A stretch of DNA of 15,233 nt from JBHHYR01 sp046757585 (GCA_046757585.1 JBHHYR010000084.1:1-15233), one strand, 5' to 3'; positions 6,364-13,866 are shown, counted from the first letter of the stretch. Notes: generated by a model not told the origin, from the sequence alone. Numbers and translations are program-made.

Positions 6364-7017
6364 TTCGGTCTTCCGGTACACGAATAGCCAGTGGCTGATT
6401 CCACCGGGCAGCTCGTAGCGGACAATCTCGGCTTGCGACAGGCCCCGCACGGAGCACCGCGGCTGTGCGAGCGCCTTCGGACCCTTCAGGGCGACTGCGA
6501 GGCCTGTAGGGCGCAGCAGCCGCGCGGCGAGTGGCAGGAAGTCCCGCAGCTGCCAGACTGCCCTGGACACGACCAGGTCGTAGGTTTCCGGATCCCCGTT
6601 TAGCAGGGCCTCTGCCCGTGCCTCGACGACCTCTACGTTCGGCAGCGGGGCAGCCCGCGCGACCGCACGCAGGAAGTTCGCCTTCTTCCGCCTCGGCTCG
6701 ATGAGCGCCACGGACGCAGCGGGACACACAATAGCGAGCGGCACGCCGGGCAACCCTCCACCGCTGCCAAGGTCCGCGACCCGATCCCCAGGCTTGACGA
6801 ATCTGGCGACTGCGAGCGAGTCCAGCAGGTGTTCTCTGACCAGCGCCAGTGGCGTTGTCGCGGTGGTTAGCGACACCCGCTGCCGCCACTGGAGTATGAC
6901 GTCCAGGTAGGTTCGGAAACGGGTAATCGCCTCCGCCGGCAGGCGCAGGCCGAAACGGCGGGCACCGCGAGTCAACTCCGCAATGGCGTCCGGTGCCGGC
7001 GGCTCAGCGACGCGCAT
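6352..7017 (-). CDS. rsmG: 16S rRNA (guanine527-N7)-methyltransferase RsmG
   Basis: Transfers a methyl group from S-adenosylmethionine to N7 of G527 in 16S rRNA; loss is known to give low-level streptomycin resistance. The 221-residue protein has the family's REHLLDSLAVA stretch (61-71), the SAM-binding motif VADLGSGGGLPGVPLAI (80-96), IEPRRKKANFLR (about 106-117) and a later ARAEAL...YDLVVSRAV segment. The N-terminal helix carries WRQRVSLTTA in place of the commoner WNxxxNLTA, a modest divergence. ATG 7015-7017 overlaps the mnmG stop by 14 nt, so translation is probably coupled. The final codons and stop form part of a parS site. Confidence 0.96.
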   Translation of the reverse strand: MRVAEPPAPDAIAELTRGARRFGLRLPAEAITRFRTYLDVILQWRQRVSLTTATTPLALVREHLLDSLAVARFVKPGDRVADLGSGGGLPGVPLAIVCPAASVALIEPRRKKANFLRAVARAAPLPNVEVVEARAEALLNGDPETYDLVVSRAVWQLRDFLPLAARLLRPTGLAVALKGPKALAQPRCSVRGLSQAEIVRYELPGGISHWLFVYRKTERST

Positions 7018-8890
7018 GCCGCTTGAGATGCGCGGACAGCAGTGACAGAGCGGCCGGCGTCACTCCAGGCACACGGGCCGCCTGGCCCAACGACAGCGGT
7101 CGGACCCGTGCCAGCCGTTCACGTGCCTCGCAGGACAGGCCACTGACCGTGCCGTAATCGAGGCTCTGCGGGATCGCTGTACGCTCGAGGCGTTGGACCC
7201 GCTGGACCCCCTCTTGCTGGCGCTTCACGTACCCCGCGTACTTCAGGGCAATCTCGACCTCGGCCGTCACGTCGGTTGGCGCGGCCGCCCCCGCCCCCCG
7301 ATCCACCACAAGACCGCACACCGCCCGGTAACAGAGTTCCGGCCTGCGGAGCAGCTGAGCCAAACGCACCGGCTGCGTGAGCTCAGCGGTCCCGAGGGCG
7401 CGTAGCTGCGCGTTGACAGCAGCAGACGGTGTCAGCATGGTCGTTTCCAGGCGTTCCAGCTCCTGGCCAATCGCGTCAAGCTTCCGCTGCACTCTGTCGG
7501 AATCAGCCAGGCTGATCACGCCCAGCCGTCTGGCAATATCCACCAGGCGGGCGTCTGCGTTGCCCTCCCGCAGCAGGAGCCGGTACTCGGCGCGCGAGGT
7601 AAACATCCGGTACGGTTCCCCGCCGATTCCTGCGGTGACCAAATCATCAATCAAAACACCAATATATGCTTGATGGCGCAGCAGCACCAGCGGGGCGGCG
7701 CCGCGGCACTTCAACGCTGCGTTGATCCCTGCCACGAGCCCTTGTGCTGCCGCTTCCTCATAGCCCGTCGTGCCGTTGATTTGACCCGCATGGAACAGCC
7801 CGGGTACGAGCTTGGTTTCCAGTGACGGGAGCAACTGCGTGGGATCAGCGTAATCGTACTCGATGGCGTATCCCGGTCGCATGATGCGTGCGTGTTCCAG
7901 GCCCGGAACGGAGTGGATCATGGCGACCTGCACATCCAACGGCAAGCTGGTCGAAAGCCCGTTCGGATACACCTCAACCGTCGTGCGGCCTTCGGGCTCC
8001 AGGAACACCTGGTGGCGCTCCTTGTCGGCAAAACGCACCACTTTGTCTTCGATCGAAGGACAATAGCGCGGGCCACGACCACGAATGCGGCCGCTGTACA
8101 GCGGCGAGCGGTCCAAGGCGCTCCGAATGATTTCGTGGGTCCGGGCCGTGGTGTACGTGATGTGGCAAGGCAGCTGCGGCTGCAGGATCGCTCCGGTCGA
8201 AAACGAAAAGGGCTGCGGGGGATCGTCGCCCTGCTGCACGTCCAGAGAACCGTAATCGATGGTCCGACTGTCCAAGCGCGGGCAAGTCCCAGTCTTCAAG
8301 CGCCCGATGCGGAAGCCGAGTTGCGCCAACTGCTCGCTGATTCCGGTCGAGGCGAAGTCACCTGCCCGTCCGGCCGCGGTATGTTTCGGCCCAACGTGGA
8401 TCAAACCGTTCAGAAACGTCCCCGTCGTCAGGATGACCGTTCGCCCCTCGATCACTTCGCCCATCTGCGTCTGGACGCCTCGCACCGCGCCGCCCGTGAT
8501 CAGCAGGTGTTCCACACTCCCCTGATACAGCGTCAGGCCCGCAGCTCCCTCGAGACGCTGCTTCATGTGCTGGCGGTACTGCGCCTTGTCAGCTTGTGCG
8601 CGGGAGGCCCGGACCGCGGGGCCTTTCCTCGTGTTCAGCTGCCGGAACTGGATGCCGGTCCGGTCGATTGCCTGGGCCATCGCACCACCGAGCGCATCGA
8701 TCTCCTTCACCAGGTGGCCCTTCCCAATGCCCCCGATGGCAGGATTGCAGGACATCTGACCGATGTGATCGAGGTTCAGCGTGACGACCAAGGTGTCACA
8801 GCCCATCCGAGCCGCGGCGAGCGCCGCCTCGATGCCGGCGTGGCCGGCGCCGACGACAATGACGTCAAAAGACCGCGGAAATGGCCCCAT
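7004..8890 (-). CDS. mnmG: tRNA uridine-5-carboxymethylaminomethyl modification enzyme MnmG (GidA)
   Basis: FAD-binding partner of MnmE; the complex installs the cmnm5/nm5 group on the wobble uridine of tRNAs. The 628-residue product opens with the dinucleotide motif VIVVGAGHAGIEAA (GAGHAG at 14-19). It contains the MSCNPAIGGIGKGHLVKEID block with the catalytic-type Cys, the second active-site block GRGPRYCPSIEDKV, TTGTFLNG, the GTTGYEEAAAQGLVAGINA FAD-domain motif, FTSRAEYRLLLREGNAD and a C-terminal helical domain. I chose ATG 8888-8890; a GTG at 8894-8896 would add two residues. AGGTG is very close upstream, so initiation may depend on coupling. It overlaps rsmG by 14 nt and is 33 bp after mnmE. 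Confidence 0.97.
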   Translation of the reverse strand: MGPFPRSFDVIVVGAGHAGIEAALAAARMGCDTLVVTLNLDHIGQMSCNPAIGGIGKGHLVKEIDALGGAMAQAIDRTGIQFRQLNTRKGPAVRASRAQADKAQYRQHMKQRLEGAAGLTLYQGSVEHLLITGGAVRGVQTQMGEVIEGRTVILTTGTFLNGLIHVGPKHTAAGRAGDFASTGISEQLAQLGFRIGRLKTGTCPRLDSRTIDYGSLDVQQGDDPPQPFSFSTGAILQPQLPCHITYTTARTHEIIRSALDRSPLYSGRIRGRGPRYCPSIEDKVVRFADKERHQVFLEPEGRTTVEVYPNGLSTSLPLDVQVAMIHSVPGLEHARIMRPGYAIEYDYADPTQLLPSLETKLVPGLFHAGQINGTTGYEEAAAQGLVAGINAALKCRGAAPLVLLRHQAYIGVLIDDLVTAGIGGEPYRMFTSRAEYRLLLREGNADARLVDIARRLGVISLADSDRVQRKLDAIGQELERLETTMLTPSAAVNAQLRALGTAELTQPVRLAQLLRRPELCYRAVCGLVVDRGAGAAAPTDVTAEVEIALKYAGYVKRQQEGVQRVQRLERTAIPQSLDYGTVSGLSCEARERLARVRPLSLGQAARVPGVTPAALSLLSAHLKRHARR

Positions 8891-8901
8891 GTGCACCTGT
8901 G

Positions 8902-8917
8902 CGTTTCACGTGGCACT
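8902..8917. promoter_or_regulatory. Probable parS site 2, between mnmE and mnmG
   Basis: CGTTTCACGTGGCACT matches the parS consensus at 12 of 16 positions, with GTTTCACGTG intact on one side and changes confined to the other half and the outer bases. It lies in the short gap between the mnmE stop and the mnmG start, a non-coding position 2.5 kb from site 1. It is weaker than site 1, but the shared TTTCACGTGG core supports it. Confidence 0.6.
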
Positions 8918-8923
8918 CGCCGT

Positions 8924-10300
8924 TCACTTGCCAATGCAGAATTCGCTGAAGATCTCGTCTAGCACGTCCTCGCTCGTGATGGCACCCGTTATCTCTCCCA
9001 CCTGGTCGATGGCTTCTTGTACGTCAACGGCAACGAGGTCCGCTGGCTGGTGGTCACGCAGCGACTGCTGCGCCAGTCCCAGGCTGGTGCGGACCTTCGT
9101 GAGGGCGCCCACGTGCCGGACGTTGGTCAGCACCGGGCCCCCGTCGCTGCGCGGGGTGCCCAGGACCGCGGCCAGCAGGGCGCGGCGCAACTCGCACAGA
9201 CCGAGGCGTTGGGTGGCGGAAATCGCCACGCTTGGCAGGCCGGGAACGACCCGCGCGACGTCGGCGGGTGTAATGCAACGCGGGAGATCAATCTTGTTCA
9301 GGACGACGACCCGGCGCACGCGGGCTGGCTGCTGCAGCACCGCATGGTCTTGTGTGTCAAGCGGCTGCGAGGCATCGACGACGACGAGCAGTGCCTGGGC
9401 CGCCGCGATTTTGGCGGCCGTGTGCTGCATGCCAATCCGTTCCACCGCATCCGCGTCGTCCGCCGCGCGCAGGCCGGCGGTGTCTGACAGCACGACCGGG
9501 ACGCCGTCGAGGTCCAGCGTTTCGTCAATGCTATCGCGCGTCGTGCCCGGGATGGCGGTCACGATCGCACGGTCCTCCCCCAGCAGCGCGTTCAAGAGGC
9601 TGGACTTGCCGACGTTCGGTTTGCCGACGATGGCCACCTGGACCCCGTCGCGAATGATCTTTCCGTGACTATACGTATGAATAAGATCATTGACACTATC
9701 TATACAATGGGTGAGTATAGACATGAGTTCGCCTGGCTCGACGGGAAGGTCTTCGTCCGGAAAGTCGATCTGCGCCTCGAGCCACGCTTTGAGGCGCAGC
9801 AGCTGGCTGCGGAGTCGCGCCAGGTGCGCAGTGAGCCCGCCGCAGAGCTGCGCCATGGCGAGTGCCGCCCCGGCCCCGGTGCGCGCGCGGACCATGTCAA
9901 GGACCGCTTCCGCCTGCGTCAGGTCGAGGCGGCCGTTCAGGAAGGCCCGCCTGGTGAACTCGCCCGGCTCGGCCGGGCGCGCGCCACAGCTCAAGACGCG
10001 GGTCAGGACGCGGCCGAGGAGGACGGGGCTGCCGTGACAGTGCAACTCGAGGACGTCTTCCCCCGTGTAACTGTGCGGCGCCCGCATGAGGACGGCGAGG
10101 GCGTCGTCAAGGACACCGCCGGCCGCATCGAGAATCCGCCCGTGATAGAGGTAGCGTGGGATCCAGGGCCGTGCCCCCCCTTGGCGGGCGAATACGGCGG
10201 CAGCAATCCGGCTGCACAAGGGTCCGCTGGCCCGCACGATCCCCACCCCACCTGGGCCCTGGGGCGTGGCGATGGCGGCGATCGTGTCGTCGGCATACAT
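8924..10300 (-). CDS. mnmE: tRNA modification GTPase MnmE (TrmE)
   Basis: K+-activated GTPase that works with MnmG on wobble uridine of tRNA. The 458-residue protein starts with MYADDTIAAIATPQGPGGVGI (TrmE N-domain). The helical domain is interrupted by the G domain with G1 GKPNVGKSS (226-234, the Asn being the K+ ligand position), PGTTRD (251-256), DTAG (273-276), NKID (335-338) and SAT (361-363). It ends FCIGK with the conserved Cys. ATG 10298-10300 is fixed by N-terminal conservation, although no Shine-Dalgarno sequence is visible; coupling to jag, which ends 29 bp upstream, is plausible. The segment encoding residues about 191-218 is strikingly AT-rich compared with the rest of the gene. 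Confidence 0.97.
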   Translation of the reverse strand: MYADDTIAAIATPQGPGGVGIVRASGPLCSRIAAAVFARQGGARPWIPRYLYHGRILDAAGGVLDDALAVLMRAPHSYTGEDVLELHCHGSPVLLGRVLTRVLSCGARPAEPGEFTRRAFLNGRLDLTQAEAVLDMVRARTGAGAALAMAQLCGGLTAHLARLRSQLLRLKAWLEAQIDFPDEDLPVEPGELMSILTHCIDSVNDLIHTYSHGKIIRDGVQVAIVGKPNVGKSSLLNALLGEDRAIVTAIPGTTRDSIDETLDLDGVPVVLSDTAGLRAADDADAVERIGMQHTAAKIAAAQALLVVVDASQPLDTQDHAVLQQPARVRRVVVLNKIDLPRCITPADVARVVPGLPSVAISATQRLGLCELRRALLAAVLGTPRSDGGPVLTNVRHVGALTKVRTSLGLAQQSLRDHQPADLVAVDVQEAIDQVGEITGAITSEDVLDEIFSEFCIGK

Positions 10301-10329
10301 GGGAGGCAGTGCACCGACGGGGCGCGGCG

Positions 10330-11043
10330 CTAGGCTCGGTCGTGTCCCCTGGGCGGCGGCTTTCGGCCCGCAGGCACGATGATGAGCTTCCGAAAAAAAC
10401 CTGAACCCGTACTTTTCGTGCTCAGGGACGTGTCTTGCTGGAGAATCATGTGCACGATGCGCCGGTCGCGGGGGCTCAGCGGATTCAGGGTCACCGGTTT
10501 CCCCCGCTTCTTGGCCTGCTCCGCCATCCGGCGGGCGAGATCTTCCAAGGTTTCCCGGCGCCGGGCGCGGTAGTTCTGCGAGTCAATCACGACACGCGCC
10601 GCTCCCCCTTCGTCGCGCGCAATGATCCGATTGACGATGTACTCCAGGGCGTCCAGCATCTGGCCCCGGCGGCCGATCAGTACCCCACTGGCGTCGCCGG
10701 CCAGCTCGAGCACGCACGGTTGAGCAGCAACGTCCCGGACAGCGACGCGCGCGTCCACGCGCATATGCTTGATGATTGTTTCCAGGATCTCACGGCCGCG
10801 CTCCGCGACCCGGCGGTTGCCGGCGAGCGCTTCGGCTGCCGGCGCGGCGGTCGCTGGCTCCGTGCTGAGGGGACGGCGCACCGTGGCCCGCACCCTTGCC
10901 TTCCGGCCGCCGAAGCCGCACAGGCCACGGACGGCGTTGGACATGATCTCGATGTCAACCCGCTCGCGCGTTGTCCCCAGGAGTTCCAGTGCCTTCCCGA
11001 TCGCCTCGTCGATACTGTTCCCCGCTGCTTCCACGGAATCCAT
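10330..11043 (-). CDS. jag: Jag/KhpB-like RNA-binding protein (Jag-N, KH, R3H)
   Basis: KH/R3H RNA-binding protein usually encoded next to yidC; KhpB homologues bind RNA and affect cell division and elongation in Gram-positive bacteria, while the role in this lineage is not settled. The 237-residue product has an N-terminal Jag domain (about 1-53, including AIGKALELLGTTRERVDIEI and GFGGRKARVR) and an Ala/Pro linker. A KH domain with the GRRG loop (124-127, GVLIGRRGQMLDALEYIVN) follows, then an R3H domain (LNPLSPRDRRIVHMIL, about 186-201) and a basic Pro-rich tail. ATG 11041-11043 has AGGGGT about 6 nt upstream and follows yidC by 9 bp. Confidence 0.94.
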   Translation of the reverse strand: MDSVEAAGNSIDEAIGKALELLGTTRERVDIEIMSNAVRGLCGFGGRKARVRATVRRPLSTEPATAAPAAEALAGNRRVAERGREILETIIKHMRVDARVAVRDVAAQPCVLELAGDASGVLIGRRGQMLDALEYIVNRIIARDEGGAARVVIDSQNYRARRRETLEDLARRMAEQAKKRGKPVTLNPLSPRDRRIVHMILQQDTSLSTKSTGSGFFRKLIIVPAGRKPPPRGHDRA

Positions 11044-11052
11044 ACCCGACCC

Positions 11053-12702
11053 CTACCGCGATGTGGTGCGATTCATGTAGTACTGCTGTGCAATGGTCAA
11101 GAGGTTATTAACGAGCCAATATAACGCCAAGCCAGAGGGAAAATTGACGAACATGAAGGTGAAGAGCAAGGGCATGATCATCATGACCCGTTGCTGCGTC
11201 GGATCACCCGCCGTGGGGGTCATCCATTGCTGAACGAACATGCTCACACCCATGAGGAGTGTCAGAACGGGGATGCCCGGGTGCTGGACGAAGGGCAACT
11301 GCAGGGAGCCGAGACGGTCCGGGGCGGAGAGGTCGTTGATCCAGAGGTAGAACGGGGCATGGCGGAGTTCCACGGAGTTCAGCAACCCTTCATATAACCC
11401 AATAAAAACAGGAACTTGCAGGACCATTGGCAGGCAGCCGCCCAGCGGATTGACCTTGTGCCGCCGGTAGAGCTCCATGATCTCCTTGTTCATTTGCTCG
11501 GAGTTGTCCTTGAAGCGCTCGCGGATCTTCGCCATCTGGGGCTGCAACTTCTGCATGGCCTGCATCGAACGGAAGCTACGCTGCGTCAGGGGCAGGAAGA
11601 TCACCTTGATGACGGCGGTGAGCAGGATGATGGCAATGCCATAGTTGCGCGTCAAAGCGTACAGGATGTTCAAGGCGTGCAGGAGCGGCAGTGCGATGAA
11701 GCCGAACCAGCCCAGATTGACGGCGCGAGAGAGACCGTGGCCGACCCCGTCGAGCGCGTCGAACACCTTCGGTCCGATATACACGTCAAGGTGCCGCTCA
11801 ACCGCCTGTGATGTAATGGGAAACAGAATCTTTTCCTCGACGGTGTGATCGCGCAGCTTGAGCCAGAGCCGGTAGTTCTCGGCCTGCGCCGGGATCATCG
11901 CCGCGAGAAAATACCGTCCCGCGTACCCTGCCCACCGGATGTCACCGGTGAGGATCTTCCCATCCGCCAGTTTGTCAAAATGGTCCTCTTTCAACTTGTG
12001 CCCTTCCAGGAAGACCGTACGGTCAAAGATCACATCGGCGCTCCCCTTCGGTCGGGCTGGCGTACCCTTGAACCACGAGATGCCTAGCTCCTTGTAGTCA
12101 CGCGGGACATTGCGGGCACTGATGTCCGCCACGAATTCGTACCGGTCGCCGCGGAAGGTAAAACGCTTCCGGACAGTCCCTTGCTCGGTTTCCCAGCGGA
12201 AATCGATACTGCCGGTTTCGTCCCCCTGCAGCTGCAGGCTCTCACGGCTCACGGTGTACGGCGCGCCAGCGTCGGTTCGCGTGGCCGTGCCCCGAAGTTC
12301 GACGCCGAACGGCAGCTCACCCCCCTCGCCCGGGACCACCGTCTCTTGGAGCGGACTGCGGGGATCGACGGTGGTTCGATATTTCTTGAGGCGAAAACTC
12401 TCCAGTCGTGCGCCGCTGGAAGTGAACACGGCTGTAAAGAGGTCCGTTTCGACCGTCACGTGCCGCCCCTCGGGGGCCGGTCTCGGCCTCGGCGCGGCCG
12501 CTACCCTCAAGGGGGGCACCACCGGGGGGGCCGGCTTCTCGATGCGGCCTGCTGCTGGGGGGGGTGGCGGCTGCAGTGGCGCCGCTTCGCGAGCCGCCTG
12601 TTCCCGAGCCGGATGGGGATACAGGTACCGGAGGACCACTTCCTGATAGAGGACCAGGATGAACAGGGAAATTACAACCGCGATCAGCGCGCGTCGTTCC
12701 AT
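11053..12702 (-). CDS. yidC: Membrane protein insertase YidC
   Basis: Inserts proteins, including F0 subunits, into the inner membrane with or without Sec. The 549-residue protein is the long Gram-negative form. It has one N-terminal membrane helix (about 5-25), a Pro-rich linker (about 44-70), the large periplasmic P1 domain and the five-helix insertase core from about residue 340. Core motifs include PLTQRSFRSMQAMQKLQPQM, KVNPLGGCLPMVLQVPVFIGLY, PFYLWINDLSAPD and FVNFPSGLALYWLVNNLLT. The hydrophilic-groove Arg of E. coli (IVRG) is Lys here (VIKV), a charge-preserving change. The long form with P1 supports a diderm host. ATG 12700-12702 has GAGG unusually close; it begins 3 bp after the yidD stop, suggesting coupling. 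Confidence 0.97.
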   Translation of the reverse strand: MERRALIAVVISLFILVLYQEVVLRYLYPHPAREQAAREAAPLQPPPPPAAGRIEKPAPPVVPPLRVAAAPRPRPAPEGRHVTVETDLFTAVFTSSGARLESFRLKKYRTTVDPRSPLQETVVPGEGGELPFGVELRGTATRTDAGAPYTVSRESLQLQGDETGSIDFRWETEQGTVRKRFTFRGDRYEFVADISARNVPRDYKELGISWFKGTPARPKGSADVIFDRTVFLEGHKLKEDHFDKLADGKILTGDIRWAGYAGRYFLAAMIPAQAENYRLWLKLRDHTVEEKILFPITSQAVERHLDVYIGPKVFDALDGVGHGLSRAVNLGWFGFIALPLLHALNILYALTRNYGIAIILLTAVIKVIFLPLTQRSFRSMQAMQKLQPQMAKIRERFKDNSEQMNKEIMELYRRHKVNPLGGCLPMVLQVPVFIGLYEGLLNSVELRHAPFYLWINDLSAPDRLGSLQLPFVQHPGIPVLTLLMGVSMFVQQWMTPTAGDPTQQRVMMIMPLLFTFMFVNFPSGLALYWLVNNLLTIAQQYYMNRTTSR

Positions 12703-12705
12703 GCC

Positions 12706-12969
12706 TCAGACAACCGGGTCCCAACCACCGGGGTGGAACGGGTGGCAGCGAAGCACACGCCGGATGCTCATCCAGCCGCCTCGCCGAACGCCGTAGCGAC
12801 GAATCGCCTCGCCGGCATACGCGGAACAGGAGGGCGAGAAACGGCAGCAGGGGCCCAGCAGAGGGGAGAGGGTGGCGCGGTAGGTCCACAAGCAGATACG
12901 CGCGGCGAGCGACGGGACGTGCGCGACACGGATCCGCGTGTGGCGCAACAAGCCTTTAGTGCCGGTCAT
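12706..12969 (-). CDS. yidD: Membrane protein insertion efficiency factor YidD
   Basis: Small peripheral membrane protein that helps YidC-dependent insertion. The 87-residue product has the full family signature: YRATLSPLLGPCCRFSPSCS followed by AYAGEAIRRYG, then the RVLRCHPFHPGGWDPV ending. The amphipathic N-terminal helix is at about 14-30. I chose ATG 12967-12969, which overlaps the rnpA stop by 14 nt and gives a normal family length. A TTG at 12988-12990 with GAGGAG just upstream would add 7 residues and cannot be ruled out. The position between rnpA and yidC is the classical one. Confidence 0.94.
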   Translation of the reverse strand: MTGTKGLLRHTRIRVAHVPSLAARICLWTYRATLSPLLGPCCRFSPSCSAYAGEAIRRYGVRRGGWMSIRRVLRCHPFHPGGWDPVV

Positions 12970-13540
12970 TGATGTGCAAGGCGGCTGCAAGCTCCTCTTT
13001 GACGTCGGCGTAGCTCGCAGAGGCTGCTGGTGGTCGGGCGATGACCAGGACGTCCCGTGCTGGCCGGACCCGATGCCGGTACCGGCGGAAGAACTCGCGT
13101 ACGAATCGCTTGACCCGGTTTCGAGTCACCGCTCCACCCACACGACGACTGACCGTGATGCCGAGCCGTGATTCCTCGCCCCGCCGTGGCTTCGTTATGA
13201 CGACGAAACATGCCCGTGCCCGGCGCTGGCCGCCGTGCTGTAACCGAAGGAATTCAGTCCGCTTGCGGAGTCGCGTCGACTTCGAGAAGCGCTGGTTCCC
13301 AACGCGCCGGGTTACGCCGGTTGCTTCGGGGGAATACTGACCGTCAAGCGCTTGCGCCCCTTGGCGCGCCGGCGCTTCAGGATCTGACGTCCTCCGGGGC
13401 TGCTCATGCGAGCCCGAAAACCGTGTGTGCGCTTGCGTCGTATGTTGCTCGGCTGATACGTCCGTTTCATCGTGCTCCCTCAGCGGTGGGACTAGCCCCC
13501 GTGAAGGCCGCCCCGCTGGGGTTGTGCTCTTCATACACAT
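12956..13540 (-). CDS. rnpA: RNase P protein component, with rpmH nested in its N-terminal extension
   Basis: Protein subunit of RNase P, which matures tRNA 5' ends. The conserved core is residues 84-194 of this frame: RLRKRTEFLRL (90-100), FVVITKPR, RLGITVSRRVGGAVTRNRVK with the RNR motif (140-142) and VKRFVREFF. Its length (about 111) matches ordinary RnpA. No in-frame ATG, GTG or TTG (nor CTG, ATT, ATC or ATA) exists between codon 4 and the core. The only starts are ATG 13538-13540 and ATG 13532-13534, upstream of rpmH. The extension of about 83 residues is read through rpmH in another frame and is rich in Glu, Gln, Pro and Arg. The same nested design is known from Thermus. Neither ATG has a clear Shine-Dalgarno sequence. 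A one-base sequence error placing the TTG at 13300-13302 in frame is the alternative. Confidence 0.85.
   Translation of the reverse strand: MCMKSTTPAGRPSRGLVPPLREHDETDVSAEQHTTQAHTRFSGSHEQPRRTSDPEAPARQGAQALDGQYSPEATGVTRRVGNQRFSKSTRLRKRTEFLRLQHGGQRRARACFVVITKPRRGEESRLGITVSRRVGGAVTRNRVKRFVREFFRRYRHRVRPARDVLVIARPPAASASYADVKEELAAALHINDRH
13312..13470 (-). CDS. rpmH: 50S ribosomal protein L34
   Basis: Small basic protein of the large ribosomal subunit. The 52-residue product reads MKRTYQPSNIRRKRTHGFRA, then RMSSPGGRQILKRRRAKGRK, then RLTVSIPPKQPA. The first 44 residues match L34 almost throughout; the IPPKQPA tail is a few residues longer than usual. ATG 13468-13470 has GAGGGAG at good spacing. 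The gene is first among the ribosome/RNase P/insertase genes and has a promoter at 13579-13608. All of it lies inside the open frame of rnpA, offset by one base. Confidence 0.96.
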   Translation of the reverse strand: MKRTYQPSNIRRKRTHGFRARMSSPGGRQILKRRRAKGRKRLTVSIPPKQPA

Positions 13541-13578
13541 TCATCGCCGGAATGTGATGCGTCTCGGCGCAACGGCGC

Positions 13579-13608
13579 ATTAAAACCACAAGCGGCCCAT
13601 CGTGTCAA
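13579..13608 (-). promoter_or_regulatory. Predicted sigma70 promoter for rpmH-rnpA
   Basis: On the minus strand there is a perfect -35 TTGACA (13603-13608), an 18-nt spacer and -10 TTTAAT (13579-13584, 5/6), just after the stop of the small Cys-rich gene. Transcription would start near 13572, about 30 nt before the upstream rnpA ATG (13540) and 100 nt before the rpmH ATG. The transcript would therefore include the nested rnpA start. Confidence 0.65.
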
Positions 13609-13614
13609 TTTACG

Positions 13615-13866
13615 TCACGCGCTTTCGGCGGTTGCCGGGCTCGGCGGCGCCGTCTCCGGCTTCGCCTTCTGGTACTCCTTGGCGAAATGCTCGCTGCAGA
13701 GCCCGCGGCGCAGGCGTGGTTTGTGGCACCCTTCCGTGGTGCAGCTCCGATAGCGCGCCTTTGGCAGCTTGCCGCGCCGCCATTGCCGGTAATGGCGCTC
13801 GCAGTATTGCTTTGCTCGCACGGGCTGCTCGCAACCCGTCGCCTTACACGTCCCTTTGTTTGCCAT
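13615..13866 (-). CDS. Small Cys-rich 'vegetative protein'-like protein, twin zinc-binding motifs
   Basis: The 83-residue protein has two copies of one motif: C7-x4-C12-x9-C22-x2-H25 and C42-x4-C47-x9-C57-x2-H60. Each copy is followed by a basic stretch (YRQWRRGKLPKARYR after the first, FAKEYQKAK after the second), with an Ala/Pro/Glu-rich tail. The spacing suggests two small zinc sites and possible nucleic-acid binding; this is inference. From memory, proteins starting MANKGTCK are annotated 'vegetative protein' in Deltaproteobacteria, without a defined function. ATG 13864-13866 has AGGA 8 nt upstream. It lies 70 bp after gpsA and just before the rpmH promoter. It could be read through from gpsA, since no clear terminator is seen. 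Confidence 0.85.
   Translation of the reverse strand: MANKGTCKATGCEQPVRAKQYCERHYRQWRRGKLPKARYRSCTTEGCHKPRLRRGLCSEHFAKEYQKAKPETAPPSPATAESA

Noticed and set aside
7120..7125. CACGTG inside mnmG (also 9110-9115 in mnmE and 12457-12462 in yidC) as further parS sites
   Set aside because: Only the central six bases match; the flanking TGTTT/AAACA positions mostly disagree, and all lie inside coding sequence.
13210..13302. TTG 13300-13302 as the rnpA start
   Set aside because: It is in the rpmH frame, not the RnpA core frame; it would only work if the sequence has a one-base error, which I note as the main alternative.
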